Assembly (NCBI GenBank): GCA_964020975.1 | Contig: OZ026623.1 | Span: forward strand, 74,492,785 to 74,556,784 | Reading direction: 5' to 3' | DNA: 64,000 bases | From: Hermodice carunculata | Lineage: Eukaryota; Annelida; Polychaeta; Eunicida; Amphinomidae | Shown: in pieces, positions 54,201 through 64,000 of the stretch | Position numbering within the stretch: position 1 is the stretch's first letter | Layout of the letters: each line of letters opens with the position of its first letter | The notes under the pieces: model-generated | Told to the model about the DNA's origin: nothing | Databases searched by the model: none | Seen by the model: the letters and a program-made list of their open reading frames with translations, nothing else | Translations under genes and position numbers: made by a program

Positions 54201-54440
54201 GGGCCTGGCTTCAGTCCACTCCCTCCCTGTAAAAGTAACTACGGCGCTGAATCTGTCTACGTATGCAGGAAAGCCTGGCGCATACGCATAATTAATTTTT
54301 TCTTCTTTGGTTGAGAATATTGGCAGATATATTTGTAACTTCAGCCACATGCATACTGTTACACTTGACAAAAAATCAGTCTGTGTGCCTAGAAAACTTT
54401 AAAAGACTGCCTATTCAGTGTTTCTCTAATTCCCGCATAT
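51260..54440. other. Intronic stretch without recognised features
   Basis: No gene is recognised. A G-rich tract GGGGGTGGGGTGGGGG lies near 54,030-54,046 and a poly(A) run at 51,361-51,377. Confidence 0.45.
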
Positions 54441-54441
54441 G

Positions 54442-54541
<100 letters not shown>

Positions 54542-54559
54542 GCGGCTATGTCAAAAACC

Positions 54560-55600
54560 TATAAATTGAAGTTGGAAAAGCTCAGGTTTCTTGAAATCTA
54601 CTATAATTTTGAAGCTATTCACAAATTTCAACTATGCATATTTGCCTAATTTGCATAAATCAAACTGCTACAACTTTGATGTATGGTTTATTGGATGCAG
54701 CTATCCTATAAGTCTATCATTTGAAGCTTGAATGACACCTCAGTCCATAAAAACTTTGAAGTTATTCAACATTTAAAGTTTGTATATTCACCGAATTTGC
54801 ATAAATTAGAATGCTGCATCGTTGATTCATGTGTCCTGGGATGTGGCAACGTCACAAGCCTAAAAATTGAAGTTGGCCTGACATCTATACTTATAACAGT
54901 TTTGGCCATATTCAACTTTTAAATATTTCAAGTACTCTAATTTGCATAGTTTCAAATGCTACAGTTTTTGTTCACCATCCATACGTTTGACAGGTATCAC
55001 AAACCTGTATATACCTTTTTAAATTCTGTGTTTGTCTGAAATACGTTGTTGGTTTGGAATTTTAATTGAAATAGACTGGCAGATAAAAAAGGCCCACAAG
55101 CCCAGTGAAGACAGCCAAAATCTCTGACTGGTCAGTGTTGCTTCTGTACAACCCGTTCTGCAGCAAGATGTCAGAAGAAATATGTATGAAACCCTTGCAA
55201 AATTCAGTAAGGAAACTTGCCCCCCCCCCCCCAACCCGCTTGCCCATCCAGCAAATAAATGTATGGTTAGTTATTGATTTTGATAAATTTTGGTCTTGGT
55301 TTACTTCCTATGTACAACCAGTTTTCAGGGATTGTCACTCCGAAAGCCCACCCTTTATGGGATTGGAGCTCCAGAAAACCCTACCTTTTCACATGTCATT
55401 CCCAAAACAGCTTTGTGTTGAAATTTACATCTCTGAAATATACCAGAATGCACCAAATTGCTTGAAAAATGACAAGCGTGATTTCCTGTCCAGATTGACA
55501 ATATCAGATCCAAAAGACCTCTCATTTCTTACCGGGTCTGGGTTCAGTACCGTCAGTACAGTTGACCGAACCAAGAGTCTGGGGAGTGTCCCACCGTGTA
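54560..55600 (+). repeat. Repeat R1 and inverted-duplication segment, right arm, left part
   Basis: 54,715-55,310 matches 16,090-15,510 and 55,310-55,600 matches 10,735-10,440, both in reverse complement. A C-run lies at 55,221-55,232. The segment is interrupted at the TA dinucleotide 55,599-55,600 by a DNA transposon and continues at 58,169. An open frame at 55,105-55,746 runs across this junction and is not a gene. Confidence 0.75.
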
Positions 55601-55809
55601 AAGACTGGATGACGGGGTTTGTCCACCACAAAATCGCAAATAAAACTTTTTCTACCAACTTGATTTCAAATATTTTTGCAGCATATGATAACATATACTT
55701 ATACACTTCAGATGATAGAATGAAACATTTTTACACCCAAAAATAAGGAATTTTCCTTCATAATGACATTGTACAATATGTGGACTTTGCAGCAATTTGT
55801 ACATGGGGG
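55601..55809 (+). repeat. Left terminal inverted repeat of the DD83E transposon
   Basis: Reverse complement of 57,960-58,168, starting AAGACTGGATGACGGGG and ending near TTTGTACATGGGGG. Confidence 0.9.
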
Positions 55810-56422
55810 GACCAGCAAGGACCTCAATGGCACACTTATTTAGACCTGTAAACTTTGAGGTGACAGTCAACCAATGAATGGTAAGCAAGGCCCAGTGCAT
55901 GTGTAACAGGGCATCCAAGCATGACGCAATGACCACAGACAAATGCAAACCATTTCAACAGGGACCATATACAAGGATTTGAAGCTAACTCGTTTTCATT
56001 ATTCCGGCAAATAAAATGGATGCCACTGTTTATTATTGTTAAAAAAATTGCGATATGTATGGAGCATGCTCTGCTACCAAAAATAAGGAGTCTCTGCAAA
56101 AAAAAGACAAAAATTATAGAAAGGCATAGGTGTATAGGGTTAGGTTCCATGCCTCATATTCTATACTTCATCACAAATCTATTTAAAAAGTCAAATAAGG
56201 CTATTGTCAAGCATGGTGATTTCATTGTGGTATAGGCAAATAGTTACATGTATATTGACGCATATGGTTTAACATTGATATAATAATTATAAGGAATGGA
56301 AGCACTTGCTGGTATTTTCAGTGTTCATAGGGGAGGAGGTTCAAACCTGAAAATGATGTCCATATATACAGGTCAGCTTTGCCACAAGAAGATGCGCAGT
56401 TAATACCACAAACCTGACCTGT

Positions 56423-57721
56423 TTATAGCAACTCCTCTTCATCAGTGTCTTCATCTTCTGATTCTAAATGAATTATGAAGGGCTGAATCTCTTCTGACAC
56501 ATTCAGTGCATCTTTTTTCCAGTATCCTTCCTCAATTTCATTTTTAACTTTGTTGACGCATGCAACCCATCTTTCTGTTGTTGTTTCTTGTAATGCTTCT
56601 TCAACTATACGCTGTACATCTTTCAATTTAAAAGTAGAATTTTCTTGCCCATCTAGCCCTTTTACATCCCCCCAAATTAACTCAATTGGATTAAGGTCAC
56701 AATGGTATGGTGGTAGTCTTAGTGCCTCTTGCCCATGTTCCTTTAACAGTTCATCAAATTTCAATTTAGGGGGTGGCTTGTTCTGTTTAATGAGTTCATA
56801 AAGTTTGGGTTTGGTCATTTTGTTTTCAAATTTAATATTGTTCTTCACTAACCACTCCTGCATTTCAGCTTTCCTGTTATTGGATGTGGGCGTTTTTGTA
56901 CCTTCAACCCTAACACTGTGATACGAGGCATTGTCCAATACTACCAGGCTCTTAGGGGGTAATGCGGGAATAAGTTTTTTGATGGTCCAGTCCATATATA
57001 CTGTAGCATTCATCTCCTCATGGTAGTCCCTTCCATCTGTGGAAAGAGATTTAAACACAAGCTCCCATCCTGGCAAAAATCCCATACTGCCACCAGCATG
57101 CAACACTATGAGTCTTTCCCCCCTTCCTGCTGGTATTTTTCTCCCGTCTTTAGGGTCAGGAGGCAACCACTGATACGATGCTGTATGGTTTGCATTTACC
57201 CATGTCTCATCAAGGTAAACAATATTGTATCCACTATTTCTTCTTTGTTTTATTGTTCTTAGGTACTGATGTCTTTGGGCTACCAAATCAGATCGTTCAC
57301 ACAATACTGCTCGATTAAAAGTTTGGCACTTTCCATATCTGTAGCCAAATTTTTGCAACAGCTTCAGTATGGTATATTTTGACACATGTAAATTATGGTC
57401 ATTTTCCAATCTTTTTTTTAACCTCGTAGTTGACATGAATTCATTCTTTCGGTAAAATTCCTGAATCGTTGTGCGCACAATATGCTGGTCGAACTTGTCA
57501 CGTGTTTCTTTTTTCTTATTTTCATATAATGGTTTTGAATTGGTCCCTTTCTCTTCTTCCTTGATCAGTCTGTATAAATATTTCTCATTAATACCAAACG
57601 CATGAGCTGTTCTCTTCCGAGCACATGAAAAAGAGTAAAGGGGAGCGCCTCTTTTCTTCTCGCCTTCAAAATACTTGTAAATTTGAAGAATCAGTTTCTT
57701 ACCTACAGCTGAAAATTTCAT
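56423..57721 (-). CDS. DDE transposase, Sailor-like DD83E (DDE_3 fold)
   Basis: Open 432-residue protein starting at ATG 57,721. Residues 1-55 and about 95-130 look like helix-turn-helix DNA-binding parts (FGINEKYLYRLIKE; STTRLKKRLENDHN...YTILKLL). The catalytic triad is visible: D171 in VYLDETWVN, D263 in VVLDNASYHS and E347 in CDLNPIELIWGD. By my count 83 residues lie between the second D and the E, far more than the 34-41 of ordinary Tc1/mariner, with a Lys-rich insertion at about 272-335. This fits the Sailor/DD82E group described for aquatic animals. The tail is acidic (SEDEDTDEEE). It cuts and pastes its own element through the inverted repeats. No lesion is seen, so it may be functional. 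The assignment to Sailor is from memory of the family, not a search. Confidence 0.88.
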   Translation of the reverse strand: MKFSAVGKKLILQIYKYFEGEKKRGAPLYSFSCARKRTAHAFGINEKYLYRLIKEEEKGTNSKPLYENKKKETRDKFDQHIVRTTIQEFYRKNEFMSTTRLKKRLENDHNLHVSKYTILKLLQKFGYRYGKCQTFNRAVLCERSDLVAQRHQYLRTIKQRRNSGYNIVYLDETWVNANHTASYQWLPPDPKDGRKIPAGRGERLIVLHAGGSMGFLPGWELVFKSLSTDGRDYHEEMNATVYMDWTIKKLIPALPPKSLVVLDNASYHSVRVEGTKTPTSNNRKAEMQEWLVKNNIKFENKMTKPKLYELIKQNKPPPKLKFDELLKEHGQEALRLPPYHCDLNPIELIWGDVKGLDGQENSTFKLKDVQRIVEEALQETTTERWVACVNKVKNEIEEGYWKKDALNVSEEIQPFIIHLESEDEDTDEEELL

Positions 57722-57959
57722 TGTGGCTAAATTTCAAGATTATGCCCATGTTGACACCTGTGTAAGGCTGACATGTGACATTGGTTTCAATAATATAAGG
57801 AATGTATGTTCAATCATTGGACGCAAACTTGTATCGTTTCAAACCAATCATATGATTATCTGAGTGCGACCAGTGCAACTAAAACAGTCACACAGTGATT
57901 GTCATGCTTTTTGTGCACGTGTATTTGTTTGTTATGAGCCATTGAGGTTCCCGCTGCTA

Positions 57960-58168
57960 CCCCCATGTACAAATTGCTGCAAAGTCCACATATTGTACAA
58001 TGTCATTATGAAGGAAAATTCCTTATTTTTGGGCGTAAAAATGTTTCATTCTATCATCTGAAGTGTATAGGTATATGTTATCATATGCTGCAAAAATATT
58101 TGAAATCAAGTTGGTAGAAAAAGTTTTATTTGCGATTTTGTGGTGGACAAACCCCGTCATCCAGTCTT
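57960..58168 (-). repeat. Right terminal inverted repeat of the DD83E transposon
   Basis: Mirror of the left repeat. It lies about 240 bp upstream of the transposase start, so it probably carries or borders the promoter. Confidence 0.9.
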
Positions 58169-58365
58169 TAGTAGGGGAGGCAAGCTGGCTCTTCACCGGC
58201 AGTTGATAACTATGCATTTTCGACGCTGTTGCTACTCTAAGGATATCTTAAAAGTGTACTGGGGGGAGGGTAATTTACGATTTTTGGAGTTGTGGTTTAT
58301 ATAATAAATGTAGACCCATATCAGAATATACTTTGTTCCCAGCTGGATCAGCATAATTATATTCA
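58169..58365 (+). repeat. Repeat R1, right part after the transposon
   Basis: Begins with the second TA and continues R1 (GAGGCAAGCTGGCTCTTCAC, GTTGCTACTCTAAGG, TTTGTTCCCAGCTGGATCAGCA), collinear with 10,440-10,250 in reverse complement. Confidence 0.8.
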
Positions 58366-58379
58366 ATGTAGCCAATGTC

Positions 58380-59761
58380 ATCATGGTCACAGGCATGCCC
58401 GGTATGGTTTTGTCATGGTGTGGCAGTTATGTGAGTGTAGCATTTATTATGTTTAAACATCAGCTAAGATTTAGATGATGGTAAAAAATCACCGAGTAAT
58501 AAATCATATTCATGTGAACTGGAAATTGCACAAGTTTGTCAACATGACCCTTCTTATATCTACTAAACCCCTCCTCTGACACGCTTCAACAAACAGCGCA
58601 ATTTTTAACCACTTACAATTGCAGAGACAGTCTGCAGATAGCGTTCATATGGTTCATCCCAAAAGGATCAGGGGGATTAGATCACATGTTATCGATGTTG
58701 TTCGCAATATCAGCAGGCATGTAATCATTCCTTTCTCAAGCCTCATATTGTCAAGGTACATGTCAACAACATGTACTGGGATCTTACTCACAAGATAGGA
58801 AAAAGCTACCATTCGTGCCTGTATCCGTACATTTGGGATGCCACCTTAATCAATGGACGACTACCTGCTATTTGAAGACAGTGGCCTGGCAGACATGCAG
58901 CCAATTGACACTGATAATCATGTGACAAATAGTATGCTAACTAGTCAACCAGTAAATGCATTTATGCAGTAATCAACATTTCTCATCTTCCTTCTTCTCC
59001 TCCTGCTCCTCTTCTTTTCTTCTTCTCTGCTGATCTAAATTATTTGATTTTGCTAATATCATGAGTAGTTATTGAAACATCACTCATTTTGTCTGATGTA
59101 TTTCAGCTTCCTGCCATAAACAGACATTGCGCTACCAGTGGTAAAGCTGATATGATTTTTATCTTGTTTTGGGGTCTGAACACATGAACGTTAACAGCTT
59201 TGAGAAATACCTTGGATCATAATAAGATAAGGGTCGGGCTGGGTGAGGGGGTCAGTTGACAAATGAATCGTATGGATAAGTGCATGCATTGACCCTGGAC
59301 TCCGCCCCCCCTCCCCATATGCGCAAATGTAGGGTCCCGAATCCAATTCTTTTAATACCCAAATACATGCGACATAAATTAATAAAATTATAGCTGTAGT
59401 ATTCCTACTTTTGTGCAAATGAGAAAGTTATTGCCACATGAATCTTTTTGGTGGTCGACAAGGTAAAAGGGACGCATACGTACGTGTAATTTATGTTTGT
59501 GTTTAATTTATTTTATTATTTTTTTATTCTTTATTATTATATTTTTTTCTCATGAATACGCAACATGGTGGAATTCTTTATACTGTTCCTGAATAAAAGC
59601 AGCTGAAAATATGTTTCTGTGCTGCATTTCAGTAAGGCTTATTGCCGTGGGTACCCTGGTACCCGGTACCCATAATGGGTCTCGGGGCTCAACTTTTCCC
59701 CCTAAGTCTATGCACTGGTGTGGACAAAAAAACATTAAAAATTATTTTAACGTCTTCAACA

Positions 59762-59796
<35 letters not shown>

Positions 59797-59955
59797 ATGT
59801 ATTTATTTATTTATTTATGTACGGATGGATGGATGGATATCAATAGCAAGATCATATTAGAATGGTATTGGGAAAAATGTTGTTGCCATGTGAAAGTGTC
59901 TGCCTTTGTAGATATTTTGAAAAAAAAAACATTTGTAAATACACATATTCTATAA
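58380..59955. other. Intronic stretch with simple repeats
   Basis: No gene is recognised. A (GTCT)n run lies at 59,763-59,796, then (ATTT)n and (GGAT)n runs to about 59,838. A GGTACC-rich cluster lies at 59,645-59,672. Confidence 0.5.
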
Positions 59956-59959
59956 CATT

Positions 59960-62222
59960 TTCTGGTTCTTTATATATACTTTACCAATATTGACGCCATG
60001 ATCATTTACACCAATACCATCACCCACGTGATCCATGAGCATGATGACCATAAGGACCACTACAGAGATTAAACATGTATCAATGTGATTATCCTGATAT
60101 GAAAACAAACAGGTAAATTAACCTGCTGTGAGTATGTTCTCACTAACCAGTAAATTTACCCCCATACGGGTTAAGATATGGTAATATATATTTCTTCCAT
60201 GCTTTTGTTGGGTGTTTTTATTGGATTAGGCATAAGCTTGAATTTGAATGATGGATTTAGTATTTATTTTTGTATATTGTTTTGACTGTTTTATGAGATG
60301 AGGGTGTATTATTTCAAATAGAATTGAATTAGACATGCTCAAAATACATCAGTTGTAACAGTTCCCTATTAAATCATGCAAAGAAGGTAAGTATAACGAC
60401 AGCTGGTAAGTTACAAAACTACAGTTAAATGATAGATTGGTGATTTGAATATTTATAAGAGTATTGCATAACATGCACGATGATTAGATACAGCATGTTT
60501 ATCGTAGTCATGCATATGTTTTCTTCTTTGTTTCCCATGTTCACATCAAATGTGTGGACACTCCTCAATAACCACCAATGAAACCATGATTTCTAACGCC
60601 ATGACCATAATGCACCATGACCATGACGACTATTATCCACGTGATCGGTGACCTCCATGACCATGGTGACTGTGACGGAGATAAACTGGTTATCATTGGG
60701 CTGTTATTATTACCTAGCATGAGACCTAATAAGTTTACCTGCTGTCCCCAAATTAGCACCCATCTGAAAATTACCCCATTTGTGATGAGAGATATATATC
60801 CTCAGCATGTTTTTTGTTTGTTTGTTTGTTTCTTTTGTGTGTGTGTGTGTGTGTGTGTTTGTCGTTGATGTTTCTTTTAATGATATGATCATGATGAATG
60901 GATTTTGTTTTTTCTCTGTATGTTGTTATTTTAAGTGTTTTATGAAATTAACGTGTATAGTTCCAGATGGAAAGAAGAGAAGCGTGATAAAACTCCATCT
61001 GCTGCGATAGTTTCTTGTTATATAATGCCTAGTAGGTAAATATAACTGCTGGCTAAGTTACGACAAAGCAGTAAAACATTAAAATTGATGATGGCATTGT
61101 TTACAGGAGTATTGTAAAACATGCACAAGGTTCAGGTAGAGGATGTGTCTCATGATGATAATGATGATGATTGTCATGCATTTGTTCTGTTATTTTCTTC
61201 ACATGTTCAGCAATAATTTGTGTGAGTTTTCAAATCCATGGATTGCGCAGAAACTGGTCATAATGGACATAGTGGATGCTGAACCAATGTACATGTGGCA
61301 ATACGAGGGGAAGCGAGCTGTCAAAAATGCTAATGCTATATAATATTCAAATGATGCATTCTGGAGTATTAGTTTAAATTTACCTGTTGTTTCTGACTTC
61401 CCCCTGAACAGTTAATTACCCATTTAAGTTACGATATGTTTTATGTGCATTCTCTTATTTGGTGTCTTTTTTTATTCGAGACCTGTTCAGCTGTTAAAGA
61501 AATAAACAATATGCCGTAATAACGCCACAACCACAATGCCCCATGATCATGATGACTATTATTCACGTGACCTATGACCATCCTGACCATGGCAATGACA
61601 GATAAACCGGATATCAACAGCCTGTTATTTTCTAAAATAACTCCAAACAGGTAAATTTACCTTCTGTCTCTGACTTGCCACAAATAAGCAAAATTTCCCA
61701 TTCGAGTTAAAATATTATTATCTGCATGCTTTTGTTTGGAGATGTTTTATTCAACACCTGTTCACGAAATATACACTATACCGTTTATAACAGCACAACC
61801 ACAATATACCATAATTATGATGACTAACATCTCCGTGATACGTGACCATCATGACCATGGTGCCCATGACAGAGATAAACTGAATATCAATGGCCCATAT
61901 TTTTCAATTCGTCCATACTGGTAAATTTACCTGGGGTCTCAGACTTCCAACCAATCAGTAAAATTACACATTCAAGTTAAGATATTACTTTTCTAACGCT
62001 CTTTTTTGGAGGTTTTTCATTTAATATATGTTGAGAAATGTAATCATACCCTTGATAATACCACAACCACAATACACCATGACCATGACGACTGTCACTT
62101 AGGGGAACGATGACCATCAAGACCATGGTGACTGTGACCTGGATAAACTGGACATCAATGGGTTGTTATTATTAGCTAGCATTACACCCAATAGGTAAAT
62201 TTACCTGTTGTCCCTACCTTAC
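59960..62222 (-). repeat. Tandem array of ~270-bp units, right (inverted) copy
   Basis: Reverse-complement counterpart of 7,690-9,990 in mirrored order. Examples are TAATTCAATTCTATTTGA near 9,633 against TCAAATAGAATTGAATTA near 60,315, and the GAACCAATG/ATGTGGCAATA block near 61,280 against 8,690-8,715. It contains CCACGTGAT words near 60,026 and 60,637 and CATGACCATGG words throughout. Its outer edge at about 62,222 lies under 40 bp from the receptor exon's donor site. Confidence 0.75.
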
Positions 62223-62259
62223 CATGCATATGTTCTGTGTGCTTGCACTTAATGCTTAC

Positions 62260-63984
62260 CCGCATCCTTTTGAGCCCAATAAAGATAAATGCACCAGACA
62301 TCAACATGAAGGGTTTCAGGAAAATATATTTCCAATGGTGTGATGGATAGTTAACTGAAGCCAGCTGACACATCTTCAGAATAAAATATGTGTCGGTCAT
62401 AACCAACGTTGATTGGTACTTAATGCAAAGTCTGTTTGCGGAGTACCAGTTATGTTTGTCGAATGATAGGGTGTTATTTTTCAAAGTGAAATATTGAGCC
62501 TGGTACCTGTTCAACATATTTGCACTTATAAAGCTGACAACCTGCCTATTTCTGTGCACCATATTCCGTGTTGATATTGTAATATTCAGCTTACAGGTGG
62601 CGGATTTTGAAAGGAAAAACAACCTGCTAATATGCAAATGTAAAAAACTGCCATTTCCTTCAACGAGAAAAGGATAAAAAAAGTAATCAAAATACCAAGA
62701 GAAACTTTTATTGGTGATAACAGGCCAATATAAAGTGGGCCTTATATTCATCAGTCTAAAGAAACGAGCAGGATAACGTACAGGATCCTGGGAAATCAGA
62801 AGATTGTAAAGTGGATTGCATGCCAGATTTGTGTCATAGTCAATTGTAAGGTCATAAGAGGCCCAGGTTACATAATTATTGTACTCCCTCTTTACTTTTA
62901 TAACCACATTTAGAGTCTCTGATGCAGGGCCCATCGATATAGATGCACATGATACAAGTGTGAAGGGCAAGTACTTTAGCTGTTCATTAACAACAAAATG
63001 AGGACAATACTTTGCAAAATTAATTACGATCGCAAATCTCAATGTATTATGGCCACATAGTACAGGTGATGGTTTGACCATGGAAAACATAATATCTGGC
63101 GTGAAAAAAAAGAGATCATCCAAACCGGCTGCAGGTACAATAAACGAAGCATCAATTGTCCTGTAATGTACATAGATGATTGTCTGGCAAGTATTGGAGC
63201 GATATTTAGTGTCAAAATGCTTTTCATAGTTTGTATATAGTTGTATCCCGTATTTCTTGTTATATTTTGAAGATATATAAATGGCACATAAACGTGGCAT
63301 AATATTCAAATAGTGAAATAAAACCAAACATTTATGTTTTAAGATCAAAACATGAATTCCTTTCAAAATAGGACCATTGATCTCTATGGTGTGCGAATTA
63401 AAAAGAAAGAATCGTGATTGAACCAAACAAATACTTGGGATACGAACACAGTCTGATACATGTGCTGACAAATTGACGTGAAGCTGAGAATCTGGTGTCA
63501 TGACATAAATAAAAACCATCAAAGATGTGCCAGTTGATAAAAGAGGTAAGTACTTGTTTTGGTCAATGTGAGGCAAGTGCCTAAAAGAGTTACAGTAATG
63601 CTCAATCAGTGATGCAAAACCAAGTTCCAGTGTAGATAAATCTATAATAGCAATGCCGCCGAAGCTGCAACCTTCAATGTTTGGGCCTGTCCACGTAAAA
63701 TTTAAAACTGACACCTGAACCGATTGTAACTTGGGAGCTTGAAAAACAAAAGATTTTAAACATAAAACGTGGTTATCACTTTTGCCTAAATGAGTATAAT
63801 ACATACCCAGATAAGCGTGTCTCTTAGAATACGTCAACCTTATAAATGTGGCTACAGTGATAGGCGCCATGTCCGCAAGATGTAGAGAAATACTCCCTTG
63901 ACCTGTAAATAGGATACAGCAGGCACTAATTTGTAAAATATGCCCAAAAGTAAATAATGTTCTCGAAATGGCATATTGCACCAT
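62260..63984 (-). CDS. GRL101-like receptor, upstream exon (signal peptide, CUB-like modules, first half of CTLD)
   Basis: Open frame of 575 codons from ATG 63,984 to the GTAAGC donor at 62,259. Beyond the donor the frame runs only 25 more codons, with low-quality residues. Residues 8-30 are hydrophobic like a signal peptide. Residues about 45-180 look CUB-like (C75, C106, C131, C179; GCSFGGIAIIDL, STGTSLMVFIY, HVNLSAHVSDC). Residues 180-480 are beta-rich with paired cysteines and probably contain further diverged modules. Residues about 498-575 are the N-terminal half of a CTLD: NWYSANRLC, then AFIFIGLKRMR. That half-domain is completed by the downstream exon at 28,669. The frame stays open to the window edge, so the true start could lie further upstream. 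The protein is extracellular in nature; neighbouring helices come only from the downstream exon. Confidence 0.8.
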
Positions 63985-64000
63985 ATCCTTTAAATCTAAC

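Larger units (their letters stand above)
55601..58168 (-). mobile_element. IS630/Tc1/mariner-superfamily DNA transposon, Sailor-like (DD83E), apparently complete
   Basis: A 2,568-bp element begins and ends with AAGACTGGATGACGGGG as inverted repeats and is flanked by TA at 55,599-55,600 and 58,169-58,170. The repeats at 55,601-55,809 and 57,960-58,168 agree over about 209 bp with only a few differences by eye, and a weaker match extends some 25 bp further inward. Inside is one open transposase gene. TA target sites are the rule for Tc1/mariner relatives. Near-identical ends and an open gene indicate recent insertion. It disrupts repeat R1, whose empty copy is at 10,250-10,735. Confidence 0.9.

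Noticed and set aside
55105-55746. 213-codon open frame as a host gene
   Set aside because: It crosses from repeat R1 into the transposon's inverted repeat; its C-terminal part is mirrored at 58,023-58,170. It is a chance frame across a transposon junction.

Overview
The window looks like nuclear DNA from an animal, most likely an AT-rich marine invertebrate. It has long introns and intergenic space, many simple repeats, BEL/Pao, Penelope-like and LINE retroelements, and a Tc1/mariner-related DNA transposon of a type known mainly from aquatic animals. It also carries a leucine-rich-repeat receptor of the GRL101 type, a family known from molluscs, echinoderms and other marine bilaterians. Nothing here fixes the species. 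There are no bacterial operons, rRNA genes or CRISPR arrays, and I found no convincing tRNA.

The host content I can support is one gene on the minus strand, visible as two large exons. The upstream exon (63,984 to 62,260) encodes a signal-peptide-like start, CUB-like extracellular modules and the first half of a C-type lectin domain (CTLD). The downstream exon (28,669 to 25,412) opens with the second half of a CTLD, then carries a degenerate second CTLD, LDL-receptor class A modules, leucine-rich repeats and a seven-helix GPCR domain. A GTAAGC donor at 62,259 and an AG acceptor ending at 28,670 are both phase 0 and fall at the same point of the lectin fold. The two exons therefore most likely form one receptor of about 1,660 residues with a 33.6 kb intron.

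That intron is a store of mobile DNA. A BEL/Pao LTR retrotransposon (31,008-41,078, 5-bp target duplication CTATC) sits inside an older repeat whose other copy lies at 2.1-3.2 kb. A decayed LINE (about 45.1-47.9 kb, minus) is itself split by a 540-bp insert with 47-bp direct terminal repeats. A well-preserved DD83E transposon (55,601-58,168, TA target site, 209-bp inverted repeats, open 432-residue transposase) sits inside another repeat whose unoccupied copy is at 10.25-10.73 kb.

At larger scale, segments between about 7.7 and 18.05 kb reappear in reverse order and orientation between about 62.2 and 43.7 kb. This suggests an old, diverged inverted duplication whose arms flank the GPCR exon and the BEL element. 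The outer part of each arm is a tandem array of roughly 270-bp units rich in CATGGTCATGATGGTCA and CACGTG words. The right array ends about 40 bp from the splice donor of exon 1. The left end of the window (about 0.2-2.05 kb) holds a decayed Penelope-like reverse transcriptase. The remaining stretches are AT-rich DNA and microsatellites in which I recognise no gene.
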